Shown here: positions 24,201-36,953 of the stretch, in pieces
Layout: every line of letters starts with the position of its first letter
How positions within the stretch are numbered: position 1 is the stretch's first letter
DNA from: Siderastrea siderea
Lineage: Eukaryota; Cnidaria; Anthozoa; Scleractinia; Rhizangiidae
Direction of reading: 5' to 3'
DNA: 64,000 nt
Assembly: GCA_964030785.1 (NCBI GenBank)
Contig: OZ034968.1
Span: 25,051,686-25,115,685, forward strand
Translations under genes and position numbers: made by a program
Notes under the pieces: generated by a model
Seen by the model: only the letters and a program-made list of their open reading frames with translations
Database searches by the model: none
What the model was told of the DNA's origin: nothing

Positions 24201-25771
24201 CCGTGAAATTAATTAGGCTGTGGGAAAAATATCCTAAAATGCACTCACGCTAGGGAATATTCGCGTCTTAAAAAGTCGAACTCTGCAGTAAGATTTAAAA
24301 AAGATGCATTAATGTTTGCTATTTTTAGACTCGGAAGCTAACACTTTCTGCTTCTATTGAACACGTGACAATTTTTTTCCTCTCGCCAGAGCGTCACAAA
24401 ATGTACATCTACGTAATCTGTAACTTGTTTTGCACAGGTCAGAATTGTGTGATGAATAGTGCCATCATATGTAGCGTCACTCTATTTTACTAGATTTCAG
24501 GCATAACTTCGGCGGCGTAACATGACACCAAACAGAAGGACGGACTGTGAGTAAACAAACACAGTTGTAGCCAAGTGCGACGCATTGGAAACTCACGATT
24601 ATAGGGAAAAGTGAACTTAAAAATGTCAGGGACCTTGTAAAAACAAATGGATGCCTTCTTCATTAACCTTCGATATGCATTAGTTTAAATCATGGAAAAA
24701 ATTCAGCTATCTCTGCGGTTTGCTTTTACGTTGAGGTAGTCCGGCATCTGGGATGAAAACGGTCATTCCGGTCGATCGAGTTGCTGAAACAAACGCCACC
24801 ACTATTTATATCGTCTTCTATCTTGTACAATTTCTTTCATAGCTTAAGTTATTTCAGATGTCCTAATCTTTCGATTTTTTCCCATTTTTGCAATCCCATC
24901 ACCGAAACCTATCCTGTGACTTGACCAGAACCCGTTGCGTGACAGACAAATTTAGTTAAATCAGACCATAATAACTGGGCGGTTTCTGAGATGAATGTGG
25001 AGATCACTGAAAAGTTATTTAGTTTCTTCGGGAATTCATATTAACACTAAGAGATTTAAAAATTCATTCGCCATTCGTTAAGGGATGTGAATGTGATGGC
25101 GGAGTCGTTATTCATTAGTTGAAAGTCAATCTGGAGATACCAGGAGATAACGGTCGATTCCACGCGTCAAGATGGCCCTTGGACAGGACACCTAAAACTT
25201 GACAAAACCTGGCATTTAGACAAAATCTTATTCAAGGTGAGCTGGATATGACCTTTATCCTGTACTTTTCATCCAAATACCAAAGGAAACAAGAAAAAAA
25301 TTCCAAGTTTTCGGCTATTCGGTCGGAGGCACGAGCCTATTGTTTGTACTGGTTGACAGGTTAATGTTGCGATGATCGGGATTTTGAGAGCGTTTGTACT
25401 CGGCGCTGATAAAAAGCCCGAAACTAATTTTTAAACCTGATTTTAGAATGGTATTTCGTCTTTCAAGAATTCTGAATTTCAAGTGATTTGGTGTTTTACC
25501 GGGGAGGGAAACTTTCTCTTGAAAAACTGTGCCAAATTGAGAATTTCAAAGCAAGCGAATTTTAGTGATTTTCAGCAGCTCGCCATGGCCTTGAAAATTA
25601 ATTCACAGATCTAAAACAGGACTCAATTACTTCATACACTCTTCAAAAGCAAACTTCCACGCTTAAAATGGGGGTTTTCTGGGGTGCGAATCAAACAGAG
25701 CGAAGTTTACGAAAGGGTATGATACACGTTTATTTCGCGTGTTTACAGGACACGTGTGGCGCAAACGTGTT
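21236..25771. mobile_element. element bounded by diverged inverted repeats of about 450 bp
   Basis: The region 21250-21690 matches 25350-25765 in inverted orientation. Shared landmarks include GTAAACTTCGCTCTGTTT, GAGAAAGTTTCCCTCCCC, CCCGAAACTAATTTTTAAAC read from the right copy, and GAGCGTTTGTACTCGG. Exact termini and a target duplication could not be fixed. The interior has a short stretch with broken exons at 23022-23617 and, at 22600-22800, sequence resembling the 3' end of a common cnidarian retroelement (low confidence). Confidence 0.5.
23022..23617 (-). pseudogene. unrecognised two-exon coding remnant
   Basis: Minus-strand exon A (about 23617-23404) reads GPFAQPIALLWELASAEG.., then CLSMPRTGK, an in-frame TGA, and DRGIGKSESKAIL..FVPVGS, ending in phase 1 at a GTAAGT donor (23403-23398). 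Exon B starts at 23230 after TTTGTGCAG in the matching phase and reads GVLGAELGMVFKILPPFPP.., then GGDIYPPKLRTRYEDPGGK, to TGA at 23022. The phase match and amino-acid composition indicate former coding sequence. I do not recognise the family. It could be the decayed gene of the surrounding inverted-repeat element. Confidence 0.35.
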
Positions 25772-27342
25772 ATAGTCAAAGCTGGTCAGGCGTTCCTGTC
25801 GTTAACGGACTAATGAATTCATTATTGGAAAATTGATTCCGTTCGTTGATTGAATAATCCATCCGTGAAATGAATAATCCAATGTTCAAATTGCGCCTCG
25901 ATTCAATAATCGAATGTTGATTTGATTAATGAACAAATGCCTTGCCATATATTTCTCCTGAAATGCCAAATTTCAAGTTTATTTTTAGTATAAAGGGCAA
26001 GATGGGATTGTAAAATAACGTAAGGTTGCGTGTCACAGCAGACAACAAAGATCAATCGATCGATCAAACTGGTATGCTTTTGCAAATATTCACAAGTATT
26101 CTTTAAACGAAACGGCAAATATCAAAAGGAAGAATTAAAGGGACACTATCCCGTTAATGCGCACGCGTGAACGTCAGCTGTTATCTTTCAAAAAAACAAT
26201 AGAATTGTCACATTGAGGCGACAAGATTACCCCGCGGCCCATGCGGTGATCCGCTGTTTACATACTAATAAGTCCTCTTGTTACGAAAGTCCGACGTGAT
26301 GTTTTGCCAAAGAAATCTCTAGCTTTCACTGCAATTAAATCCGAAAATCTCCGGTGATTTATATTCTGTGTTTCGCATCACGGAGTGCGATCTACAGACC
26401 CTTTTCGTCAAGAAATTTAAGTTGTAGCTTCCTTGGAGCTATAAAACGCGAGCAAATATTTCTGAATCGTTTAGAGTGCAAAATAAGGTCAGCTAGCATT
26501 TTCGGCGAGCCATCAGCAGCTCGGAAATTCGCGGATAGGATTCTGTTTCCTAAAATTTTCTGCGGCCTAAATATTCAGCTAAAAAATCCAAACAGATCAA
26601 TCCGTATTAGCTTTCACAAATATGCCTTTATAAACCTCTCAGTGAAGCAATCTTGGAAAGCAGGAAATGATATTTCAAGTATTTTGCTAAAGTTTTCTCG
26701 TTGGGTGCCCCTGATTATACACAAAGATTTAATAGAGCTTGATGCGAAACACAAAATCCTGCAACAGAATTAAAAACAATAAGCCGAGCCCGGCGTTACA
26801 AACATCAGCAGGGAAACTCGTCACGCTGCAGTGAATATTTCAAGTCCTTCATTGTCGAAAATATAAACATGAGAGGCGGAAAAACCAATAAATTTCCTAA
26901 ATGAGCCAAACTCAACGTACCTATTATGCAAGAGCGGCACAGTAAAAACCACATTCAGTCGCTTAACAAACGATCAGAAGTCAAACCAACGGAGAATAAC
27001 AAACGACGAAAGCCACAAGAATCCACCAGTTATGACCTCGATATGACCTCGAGAATGCGACGCCTAAGTTGTAACGTCTCAATTCAGTCAACATTTAAAA
27101 ATCCTCCGTTCTAAACCCGCTACAAAAAACAAGAAGCAAAATGGGTCAAAAGACCAAGAAAAGGCGCGGCGTACAAGTACAAGTAGAAGTCGTGCAGCGT
27201 GCAGGCCTTCCAACCCATCAGTTTACAGTCCGGATTATCCCAATATTTTAGGACAGGCGTGGCTCGTGTTTCAACCAATGAGAATGCAGGGTGCGATTCC
27301 AGTATCGCGTTTCAAAACAAGCCATAAAAATTCAAGATGGCG

Positions 27343-27666
27343 GACGAAGCGAGAGCCGCGAGAGCTTTGTAAGCTTTGTAATACGTTTCTTCGGAAGGTA
27401 TATACATCACGGGAGTGCTCAAATTGAATTAAAGTTCTGCCATGAAGAGAACCGTTGTTTTTGCATTCAATATCACAGACAAAACTCCTTGGATAATGAA
27501 GTTTGTCCTCGGACAGAAGAAAGCGCAACGATCGCAAAATTTGGAACTGCGAGCAACGATGGTTTATCGAACTACTTTTTATCTTTCTTTGGAGAGAGAC
27601 CATAGAGTTGGTAAGCATATCTGCTCTCTATTGTCACCCTATTCTATTGGATCGTTATTTTTCTGA
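27343..27666 (+). pseudogene. decayed frame also present at the right end of the large element
   Basis: ATG at 27343 starts MADEARAARAL and then meets stops. The same frame resumes as VSSEGIYITGVLKLN and, from ATG 27442, stays open for 74 codons (MKRTVVFAFNITDKTPWIMK.. to TGA). An overlapping frame (27503-27781) is open in both family copies, 92 and 93 codons long, with about 80 percent identity and no ATG. This suggests an older coding exon of the element family; the function is unknown. Confidence 0.35.
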
Positions 27667-28189
27667 AGCACAGAATCGATTTAGATGTTCAAATAAATGC
27701 TTCTTCTATCGAGCGATTTGTGGGTTAAAATCGACAGGACACCCATGTTTGCATGTTGTAACCTCGTATCATTTCAAATAAATTTTAAGTTAACTCAAAG
27801 AAAACTGTATTCCTTCTTGTCCAAATACTTCTATAGATTTATACTATATGCAGTGAATGATGCAGAAAGGGTCAGGGTTGACAGGGGGAAGATTCCTTCA
27901 TCAGTTTTATTCTTGGTTGATTTTAATAGATCTTTTGGTGTGCATGTACAGTAGTTTCAGATTAATTTGACATCAAATTCAATCAACTGGAGAGTGGGTT
28001 ATTTGTGTTGTATTTTAAAAAATGTATAAGAATGAATAAGAAAAATGTACCAAGAGGTTAAGAGGTTTTGTCAAGGTTTTCCTTGAAATTTAATTAAAGC
28101 ATGCAAAACGAATGCAGTCTTAAAAATCTACTTTCTTTATTTTTTCCACCCTGTACAGTATTTACAACCTTTTATCCACCATGTACAGT

Positions 28190-28376
28190 ATTTTCTCTCC
28201 AGTGAGTTTCTACAATAGTTGGTAAGCCAAGATCTCGCAAACGACTCAACATGAGCTCAACACTGAGTTTCTGGCGACAGGAATATGCCAGAGCCAGTAA
28301 GAAAATTGTTAGCAGACAAGCTAATACCAGTGGTACTGGACGGAAACATGTATAGAGGGGCAAATGAGGTTTAAGA
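28190..28376 (+). pseudogene. 3' end of the MADS-like gene in the deletion derivative
   Basis: The frame NMPEPVRKLL..IPVVLDGN..NEV and its TAA match the C-terminus of the minus-strand MADS-like gene of the large element (56294-57119). The MADS-like domain itself is missing and the upstream frame is shifted. This supports descent of this copy from a MADS-carrying ancestor. Confidence 0.6.
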
Positions 28377-31300
28377 CTGCATCTAATAATCCACCCCAAT
28401 ACTAAAAACACTCGAACAAATAAATATTTTACTTGACCCAAATTAGTTTTATTTTTTAGCAAGTTTGTCTGTATAAAATTAAAAAAAAAGAATTCAATGT
28501 CTTGTTGATGTTAATGATGGTAACAATATGCATCAGTCAATTTCAGCAGGGTCCATGTCCTCCCAAGCCAACTCAAAGGCATGGTGTATACCAAAAAAAT
28601 GTTCAAATGCAGCAGGGTACATTAAAAAGAAGGAAAACTATACCTATCTAATCACCAGCAAGTTAGGTTGAAAACACAAGAAGGTCAGGTGCCCCAGGGT
28701 ACACTCTGGGTTTGGCTAATACTCGATCCCCGGGATTCGAATGTAATAAAATGCCTGACTAGTGCCCGGGGAGGGGGGGGGGGGGGAATGGGCACTGCTG
28801 AAATTAACTGATGCGTAGCACTTCAATTGTAATAGCCATTTAAATACAAGCACCAAAAAAGAGTCAAGTTTTGTTATTCCAGCAGTTCACAGATTTTACC
28901 CGTCATCCGTATGACAGATTCAAAGAAACATGAGGCGGTCTTGAGGGGGATTCTCTAGAGTCCCAAAAGAAACATCAAAAGCAGAAATGACACAAAAATA
29001 TAGCAAGCCTACTATAAATTGGCCTGAAAACTTACATTTTCAGGGCTGGTTCCTAAGAAAAATGCCAAGTATACAAAGCTCAGAGGCAGTGAAATGTTAG
29101 GTTCCCAAGCCAGAAATAAGCCACCCAGAAGTTTTGAATTGTGAATACAAGTGATTAACGTCTTTGCTTTTCTTTGTTATCACAATAAGCCCCTTATATC
29201 TCTCATGGATAGTTGGATGAGTGAAACACACGAGTAAGCGCAACAATCATGCGTGGGATCTATTTTTCTTGCTCATTCGCATGGTTACCCATTTGACAAT
29301 CCCCAAAAGAAATTAGGGACTACTTGTAGTATATTTTTTTCTACATTTGTTGTTACAGTTCTGAGATAAAGAATTCAGAGTACACTAATATGACAATCAC
29401 CCTCTCTTGATTGTAATTTTGGTTATTAAAAGATGAATATTCTGAGGAAACAAATAGTACAGTATTTTTATCCTTGAAATTGCCTCTTGGCTGAATGCAG
29501 GATCTGAAGCAAATGGCAGATTTAATCAGTATTAACCACAACTGCTTTCATGAGTAATTTATGTGTGCATAGTTTTCAGCATAATAAATGGCAGAATAAT
29601 TACACTTTAGTGCTAAAGAAAACAACATATTATATAAAAAGCCCATTCTCATCAGTAAGAAAGCAAAAACTGGTCAAAGCAACACAGTTCAATCAAGTTA
29701 CTCTCGAGTGTCATGGAACAGCGGATTTGGATAAAAACAGTGCCTTGACTTCTGGAAAAGTCTACCGAAAATCTGGCTTGTCTACCATGCTGGCACTTGG
29801 CATGGTGAAATTTTATCGACATAAGAAACGGCAAAAAAATACTGCGAGCTTCACAGAAAATACGTGAATCAAGTAAAAAAACGAAAATTATTCACCTACC
29901 TTGAAATCGCGACACAAAATGGCCCTACATCGTAACGTTTCTTCCACGAGAATTCGCAAAAACACTGCCTCAGACCTTCTCAATTCCCATCCAAAATGGC
30001 CACTGAAGACTCCTCGCAATGTTTCGTGACCAAAAGTCCCGGATGGATGCTCATGCGTGACTACAGACAAAGGATTTCACTGTTGCCCGGGATATTCGAA
30101 AAATGGCCGCCATTTGAATGGAGAACAATAGACTCGTGACGTCATCAATGTCCTAAAATATTGGGATAATCCGGACTGGTTTATGGCTGTGTCGGTCGAA
30201 TACAGACACCACTGATCCCTTCAGTCGTTTCCATGTCCCATGGATTGCTTTCTTTATATATATTCTGGTATGCTGCTGGTTCCATTTCTTCTTATTCCTT
30301 TCACGATTTTCTGAGCTTTTACGGAGGCTGGCGGAAGAAAGAAGCCTTCAACCGGCGCCATAGCGCTTCCCTCCTCTCGGTCCTCCGTCCGACGGCATTG
30401 AAAACAACGCCAAAAAATCCCGATCTCACACAAATTGGAACTTAACGAAAACTAGATATCATTAATCTATAACTGGGAGAAGCTTTAGGGTAATATTGAA
30501 CTAAACTGAGCACGATGCAAACGGATTTTTGAAGGTTCTATATCACTTCTCGCATCTTTTGAATTCGCGACATCCTATCAGGAAATCAAAGTTTGAAGCA
30601 TGCGCAGTAACCGGATATTGGTCCTTTAATCGTATGCCGGTAGAAAAAGAAACAACATTCGTTAATGGCGTGTTTATGGAAAAATTAGAATACTAAAATA
30701 ACTTACCTGCTCTTTATTCAAGTCCGCCATGTTTGCCGGTCGCACTCCCTTCCATATATGGTATAGCTTTTGTTCAGTAATCCAATCAACATTCGATTAT
30801 TGAATCGAGGCTCAACTTCAATATTGGATTATTCATTTCACGAATGGATTATTCAATCAACGAACGGAATCAATATTCCATTAACAAATTCATTAGTCCG
30901 TTTACGACGAGAACGCCTGACCGGCTTTGACTATAAATTGTTTTTTCGGGCTTAAAAAAAAATTCAAGAAAAAAATTCCACCACGTTTCTTTGATTACCA
31001 TAGGGCATCCGTGGAAAATTTATGAGGGAATTTTGTTTTTCATCATGTGCCACCACTCGCTCGATGTTAGTGGACATCCCCTCTTAAGTCTACTCGCAGG
31101 CTTAATGAAACAAAGAGTATGACGGAGCTGCCAATGTCGGATGGTGTTGCGCGGTTCGCTTCTTTAAGCCCTTCTGCCTTTTCAGACCAAACTATGTGAT
31201 TTTTGTTACCCAATTTCAGACTTAAGAGTGTGTCTCCCCAAGGAACGACCAGTGATTTTGGATCAAAAAATGAAATTTTCTTAGATTCTGTGATTTAAAA

Positions 31301-32354
31301 GCCTTTATCCTAGTAGTCACATAAATGCATTTCTTTTGACCTAAAAGGATCATTTCATTTTTTTACGATTTATCAAATTTCTTACTGGTCGCAGCTGGTT
31401 TCTTGGGCCTCAAAACTGAAGAAATCACGCACATTGCAGTTACTATAAAAAAATAGCAATTCGCTGAAGAGGCCCAATTCTCCATTTAATCTACAGATAC
31501 ACCTTTCTAGTTTGCCTAGCCATATCACAATTATAAAAATCACTTTGTTATTTTAACGGCAATGATATGTTTCTCCAAACACATAATCGGGCTCCAATCG
31601 AAACACGAAACCAGCCCAACTTTGAGGGCACATTAAAAAAATGTGGCACCTGTTTGGAGCTTTCACCCTAAATAAAAGTAAACTAGAAATGACAGAACAT
31701 TCGAAATAAGAGTAAAATTTGTATGCACTTTAGATTTTTAAAATTGATAACCGTTTGAATTTTAAGAAATCTCGAAAACATGTCAATAAACAAACACTTG
31801 CCTTCCCCGAGTACTCGGGTCAGCTTGTCATCTCTGATGGCTTTCTTGTTTTCAAGTGTGGAGTTTTGACAGCATAAATCGTCCCTGAATCCTGTAAAGC
31901 ATCGATTACGTGTAGTTTTCTGCCAGCGACAAGTTTCTACCGCCGTCTTTACCTGGTTTGTAATGGTCGTTTTCATTCGTAGCGAGCGTGACGCGTTCGT
32001 GACATCGGAACTTTGGTGCTCTCTGCCGGCTCCTGTCGGTTTTAAAGCGGGTTTGATGGTGCAGATTGCCCTTGGAGATAATGCAGAGTCAACCTTGGGG
32101 CTACAAAGACATTTCTTAAGCAAACGGTGTGAAAATATGGAGAAAGTACAGCAGGCGATTTCGCTGAAATGAACTTTGAAATATTCGTTTCCAGTCCCCT
32201 GCACTAATATGAAGCCGCAAATTAAAAAGTGCCGTGATACGGACAATGAAAGGGAAGTGTTCTTTTTCCGAACTGGCCAAATCCAGCTGCGGTGACTTTC
32301 GGGGCTCAACCCGTATGGTGTGTAGATTACGAGAATGCCAAGAAGACATAACAG

Positions 32355-35300
32355 GCCACTTGCAAGCGTACCACCTTTCAAAGCTTAACTGGAATTCCGG
32401 AATGCGAGCTAATACTCGCCAGAGCGGGATTAATTGACGTGCCTTTACACAGGCAGGAAGAAATGTTTGTTTGCCCTAAACACAGGTATAATCTGGGCCG
32501 TAACTGGCGTCCTTTAAGGACGTGCCAGTATCCCCTTCATTCTGGATCAAGGAAAAAGGTAAGAAACAGAAATGTAGTAAATATGCAGATGTCCAAGAAT
32601 ATACAATCGATTTTTGGAACAACAATTCCTGTTGGGTCAGGTGAGTGGTTTGTACACTTTTATTTTGTTAAATAATAAAGTGTATATCGTTTGTCTCACG
32701 ATGTGGTCACTTGAGTTGTAGATCGCGACGTTTCAACTGCTTACTGCTAGTCTTCATCAGGCGATGAGGTCGACTGGTTGCACGTCACCATATGAATCAC
32801 GATGGTCGGCTGTGATTGATGCGTTTCGATCCTCGTTGTTCCGCTGTCAAGTTGTTTCCCGAGAGGTCCGATTTGAAGTTGTTCCCTCGGCGTTTCGCTG
32901 ATGTACCAGTCTCCTGTTGTGTTTCTTGATCGTTGGTATCCAGGAATTTCAATTCCGTTTTATTTTGTTGTGCGTGGTTATAGCCACAAAACTGCCGAAA
33001 TTATTAATAAATAAAACAAAAATACCAATTTTTGGAAAACGTTTTGGTTCTACGGTCACTTTGTTATGAAGCTCTTAATTTAATTATGAAACCTAGAACG
33101 ATATAAAATTAAAATACTTCTTGAATTGGCTTACAAAATGGCCCGTTGTTGATGACGTTCTTCAATAATCTGGAAGAATTCTTTAGTACAACTTTATTCA
33201 CAGTCATAGGCGCTTTGAATTCTAAGTTTGCGAGACAGGTTGTCCGAAATTTTGAGATGAGAGACGTAAATACATGCGCGAGAGGTTTCATTGTGTAAAC
33301 AAACTGATGAAATGAACAAGTGTTTGCAAAGCGCATATTTCAGCTGAGCATCAGCAAAACCCGGAACAAGGAGCGCCCATTTCAGCTATTGCTAGATATA
33401 AATGATTAAAACGATCCACTTAACCTGTGCAATATCAAGAAAATATTACCTGACAAACTTTTACAATTGTTTTTTCTTACGATTCCTGAGCCCCCCCCCC
33501 CCCCCCCTGCCCGCGTCAATGAAGATTGATTGCTGGAGTATTTGAAGTAACCGTCCAGTGAATATTTGAACCGGTGAAAATCAGTGTTGTTATGAATCGT
33601 CCAGGAATTCTCCCGTTTTCTTATAAACGTTTCACTGACTTTCAAACCCCTACAATAAAGGGGAACCCTGCACTGTAATGCCACCAAGCTGCAAATTGGC
33701 AACATTTTTGTGATGTCTTCGTCTGTTGTACAGCAATTTGTACCTCGTGCGTCAAGAAACACAAACAGAAGTTCGATGAAAATGTTGGTTGGTTGGAGAA
33801 GGAAAGCACTAAGACTGGCGAAACTGGCAACAATCAGGAGGACACAAGGTTTGAAATAGAGAAGCGTTCATCATACTTTCTCTTGCTATTGAAATAAAGA
33901 CCTCCTTCTCCAGATGTCCATAATATTTTTTATTTCACAAAACATTCAAATAAAGTTAAAAAATAACAAACAAGCAAAAGAGCAAACTTACTTCTTTACG
34001 TTTGTATTAAATGTACGTGTGGCTAATTAACAATAAATGAGAAAAGACTGCCAGAGTACAGGGCAGACAAATCTTGGTAACCTTAATAATAGTAAGAAAA
34101 ATTTATACGTCAGACCAAAAATATAAACCACCATGGATGTACTTGTAGGTACTAACAAGTCAGCTTATAAAGATGCAGAATATGGCGAACAATTTGAACG
34201 GAAATTGAAGTTAAATACAAGTATACTGTACACTGATTTGAATTCACAACATTGTAATAAGCTGAAGGAGAAAAGAAACGCCTTAAAAATATCTTTTAAC
34301 CTTTTTTTAGCATTTCGATGTTATGTGTAATCCAAATGTGTTGTTTTTAATAAAATATTTATACAAACGCTCATTCAAAGGCGTTTTCTTTTCTTTTTTT
34401 CTTTTTTTTTTTTCATTTTTTATTATGTAGACTTACTAAACAAATGGCGGCAATGAGTTTGGAAGCTAAACTGGAATGTATTCCCGTGGCCCCTCGAACA
34501 GTAAAATCTGAAGTTGCCAAACATGTGGATTGGACTTCCGGACAGTGGTCTGGAGAGGACACTGACGATTCCCAAGAGGGCGAAGGGGACAGGGAAGAAG
34601 CAGAATCTTTGATAGCTACCTAGAACGAAGCAATGGCCAGTTTATCAGAAAAACAAAGGTTGGCAAAGTAAGTCCGTTGACGTTGAGCGTTGACGTTGAC
34701 GTCCGTTGAGCGTGGGACAAAGCAACAGACAAGGAAAAAGAAATATGCACAGACAAAACCGCGGAGGGATGCAGTGTTATATGTGAAATGATAGCTCCAA
34801 ACACTGGAGAGGAACTTTTGAGGTCTTGTGCTCAACTATCAGATCAAGAAACTGAGCGTGATTCTGGTGACCTGTTGGCTCTTATGCAAGCATACAAAAA
34901 CGCTCAAATGCAAACTTGAAGACCCAAATCCTCAGTCTTTATGCTTACCGTTACCCTATGGAAAAATTACAAAAGATGCACGAACCTTACGAAAGCATAA
35001 CGATTTGGCAAATAAAGAGGGCAAGAGCTCATGCTCGTGAATACGGGCCAGGTTTAGCCGTTGAGAAGTCGCAAACTCATCGTGTTCGACTTGACACAAG
35101 GCTTGTTGATCATTTTATAGATTTTGTTAACAGACCGTATTTTTGTCAAGATGCCAGTTTCGTTTGGAACTCGAAAATTGAAATTGGATAATGGTGAACA
35201 GGTGACAGTGCCGAACATAATTCGCACAGTGACTCGTTCAACTATGTTAAACCAGTATCTAAAGTTTTGTGAAGAAGAGATCGACAAACCAAGACCGCGC

Positions 35301-36953
35301 AAAGCAGGACGTGGTTGAAAATTTAAGCTGTAGCTCAAATTTAATTATCATGGATTGGGCCATGAAGTTTCTTCAAATGCGATATCGCGAAAAACAGAGC
35401 GATTGGTTTGGTAAAAGAGGCCTTAGCTGGCACATTAGCAGTGTTATATCCCGTGATGCTTCAACTGGAAAACATCAAGTTACGTCCTTCGCTCATTTAT
35501 TTGATCAGTGTACCCACGATTGGTACGCAGTGGCATCAATAATTGAACATCTGCTACAACATTTGAAAACCTAGAACCCCGGCCTTGAAAGTGTTCATTT
35601 AAGATCTGATGAGGCGGTCTGCTATCACAGTAACTTCTTGTTTGCCGCAGTTGGAGACATTGGACAACGAGATGGAATCGCAGTGGAGTCCTATGAATTC
35701 TCTGAGCCCCAGAGTGGAAAAGATGTGTGTGACAGGATTCTTTGCCCTCTGAAGTCTTCTGTTCGAACCCATTGTTCAAGAGTTCATGATATTCTGACGG
35801 CGTCCGATATGTGGGAAGCTCTTCAGAAGCATCCTGTTAGGGGGGCAACTGCTGCAGTTAGTATGGTGGATGAATCAAAGAAAAGCCTTCAATTAAAAAA
35901 GATTGAGAATTTTAGCAGTTTTCACAATTTCAACTTTGAGCCGTCGGGAATCCGAGCAAGAAAAGCCTGTTACAATTGTTCGGGGAATGCTTTTGCCTTA
36001 TGACACGGTCTATGTCGAACACCAAGTGGCAACCGACATTCAAACAGAAGACCCCACAAAATCATTTTTTGAGCCAACTAAGGAAAGAGAACTGAATCCA
36101 AAGAAAAAGGTTTTCTCCTCAAAAAGGGAGCCAGCTCCAGAAGGAAGCCCCACTCTTTTCGAGTGTTTATTTCCAGGATGTTCGCAGGCTTTTTGATTTA
36201 TTTTCCGATCTTGAATTGCACCTTGATGTAGGCGAGCACACCACAAATCCTGCACAACGGGAGAAGAGTGAAAGCTTATACGACAAAATCAGAAAAGAAT
36301 GGGCAGCGAAATTTGCGTCAGTGAATGTAGCCCTTAAACAATCCACTGCAACTTTGACGGCTTCCTCTGCTGAGTCAGCAAAGGCGCAACCCCTCCAAAT
36401 GGGATGGGCAATCAGTAAGACCCACTCAGGTTCTACTCGATTTTCTCCCCGAGTGAAAGAATATCTGACGGCCAAATGTGAGATTGGAGAACGAACAGGT
36501 CGTAAAGCAGATCCTGCTCAAGTTGAAAAGGATATGAGAAATGCACGAAACCCATCGAATGAACGACTTTTTAACTCCAAAGAGTGGTTAACAAAATCCC
36601 AAATACAAAGCTTCTTCTCCAGGCTTCCAGCGTCCAGGCGCAAGGAAAGAGGAATTGTTGGATTATCAGTAGAACAGGAGGAAGACGTTGAATGTCTTGT
36701 GGACGATGCCGAGCGTCAGGGCTTAATGGCGAAGATAACTGATGAGGTTGGGCTGAGGCATCCGATCACCTACGACATTTATGATCTATGTGAATTGCAT
36801 CAGCGCAATAAGCTTTCAACTTTTAATATTCCAATGCTAAAAAACATTCTTTCCCATCTCGACATCAGTTTCAAGTCAAAAGGGAAAAAAGCAAGTCTGG
36901 TGCAAAGGTTATCAGTGAATGCGAGTGTGATGCCTCCCTCTACGAACACTTAA
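32355..36953 (+). pseudogene. broken zinc-finger DDE-type transposase, at least three exons
   Basis: Exon 1 (32355-32640) contains CKRTTFQSLTGIPECELI and a C..H..C..H cluster (VCPKHR, then CQYPLH), ending in phase 1 at GTGAGT. Exon 2 (33734-33848) reads AICTSCVKKHKQKF. Exon 3 starts at 34431. It contains DWAMKFLQMRYREKQSDWFG, SWHISSVI, HLRSDEAVCYHSNF, FSEPQSGKDVCD and, near 36150-36240, a C2H2-like finger (FECLFPGC..HLDVGEH) split by a frameshift. The order matches a widespread invertebrate transposon protein known to me from uncharacterised cnidarian predictions. Lesions include TAG at 34621, frameshifts near 34680, 34915 and 35130, an apparent deletion near 35300, TAG at 35572, and frameshifts near 35990 and 36190. 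The final 245 codons are open to TAA at 36951. Confidence 0.75.
32670..32965. repeat. possible retroelement 3' fragment inside the transposase intron
   Basis: The sequence around CGACGTTTCAACTGC then CTTCATCAGGCGATGAGG resembles the conserved 3' region of common cnidarian Penelope-like elements, from memory. No boundaries or coding sequence were seen. Confidence 0.2.

Larger units (their letters stand above)
27226..30178 (-). mobile_element. 2953-bp deletion derivative of the 16.7-kb CAGTCCGG element
   Basis: The terminal inverted repeats begin CAGTCCGGATTATCCCAAT and extend through ATTTTAGGAC. The insertion is flanked by a perfect 5-bp duplication GTTTA (27221-27225 and 30179-30183). Its left part matches the right end of the element at 43221-59881 in reverse, and its right 590 bp match that element's left end. 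The interior is a patchwork of the large element's 55.2-56.5 kb and 58.4-59.1 kb parts. It has lost the transposase exons, so it would depend on a full copy for movement. Confidence 0.85.
25773..30933. mobile_element. TA-flanked inverted-repeat element hosting a nested transposon
   Basis: The left arm (25773-25935) begins TAGTCAAAGCTGGTCAGGCG. The right arm (30770-30933) is its inverted copy over about 163 bp with few changes. TA flanks both ends (25771-25772 and 30934-30935), as expected of Tc1/mariner-like insertions. After removal of the nested element 27226-30178 the length is about 2.2 kb. No mariner transposase was found, so it is probably non-autonomous. Confidence 0.65.
21074..31088. 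mobile_element. foldback element whose two arms are split by nested insertions
   Basis: The left arm (21074-21235) starts CTTAAGAGGCAATGTCCACT and contains GTGGCACATGATGAAAA then AAACGTGGTGG. The right arm (30950-31088) is its inverted, diverged copy, ending AGTGGACATCCCCTCTTAAG. Without the material between them the element would be only about 300 bp. No flanking duplication is clear, partly because the left end is inside the tandem duplication. Confidence 0.45.

Noticed and set aside
26354..26773. 139-codon plus-strand frame inside the TA element
   Set aside because: It starts at GTG with no ATG, resembles no transposase and lacks splice context.
31683..32381. 232-codon minus-strand frame
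   Set aside because: It starts at TTG, is antisense to the first transposase exon and runs into the inverted arm. I treat it as a shadow, though the VKTAVETCRW part recurs in both arms.
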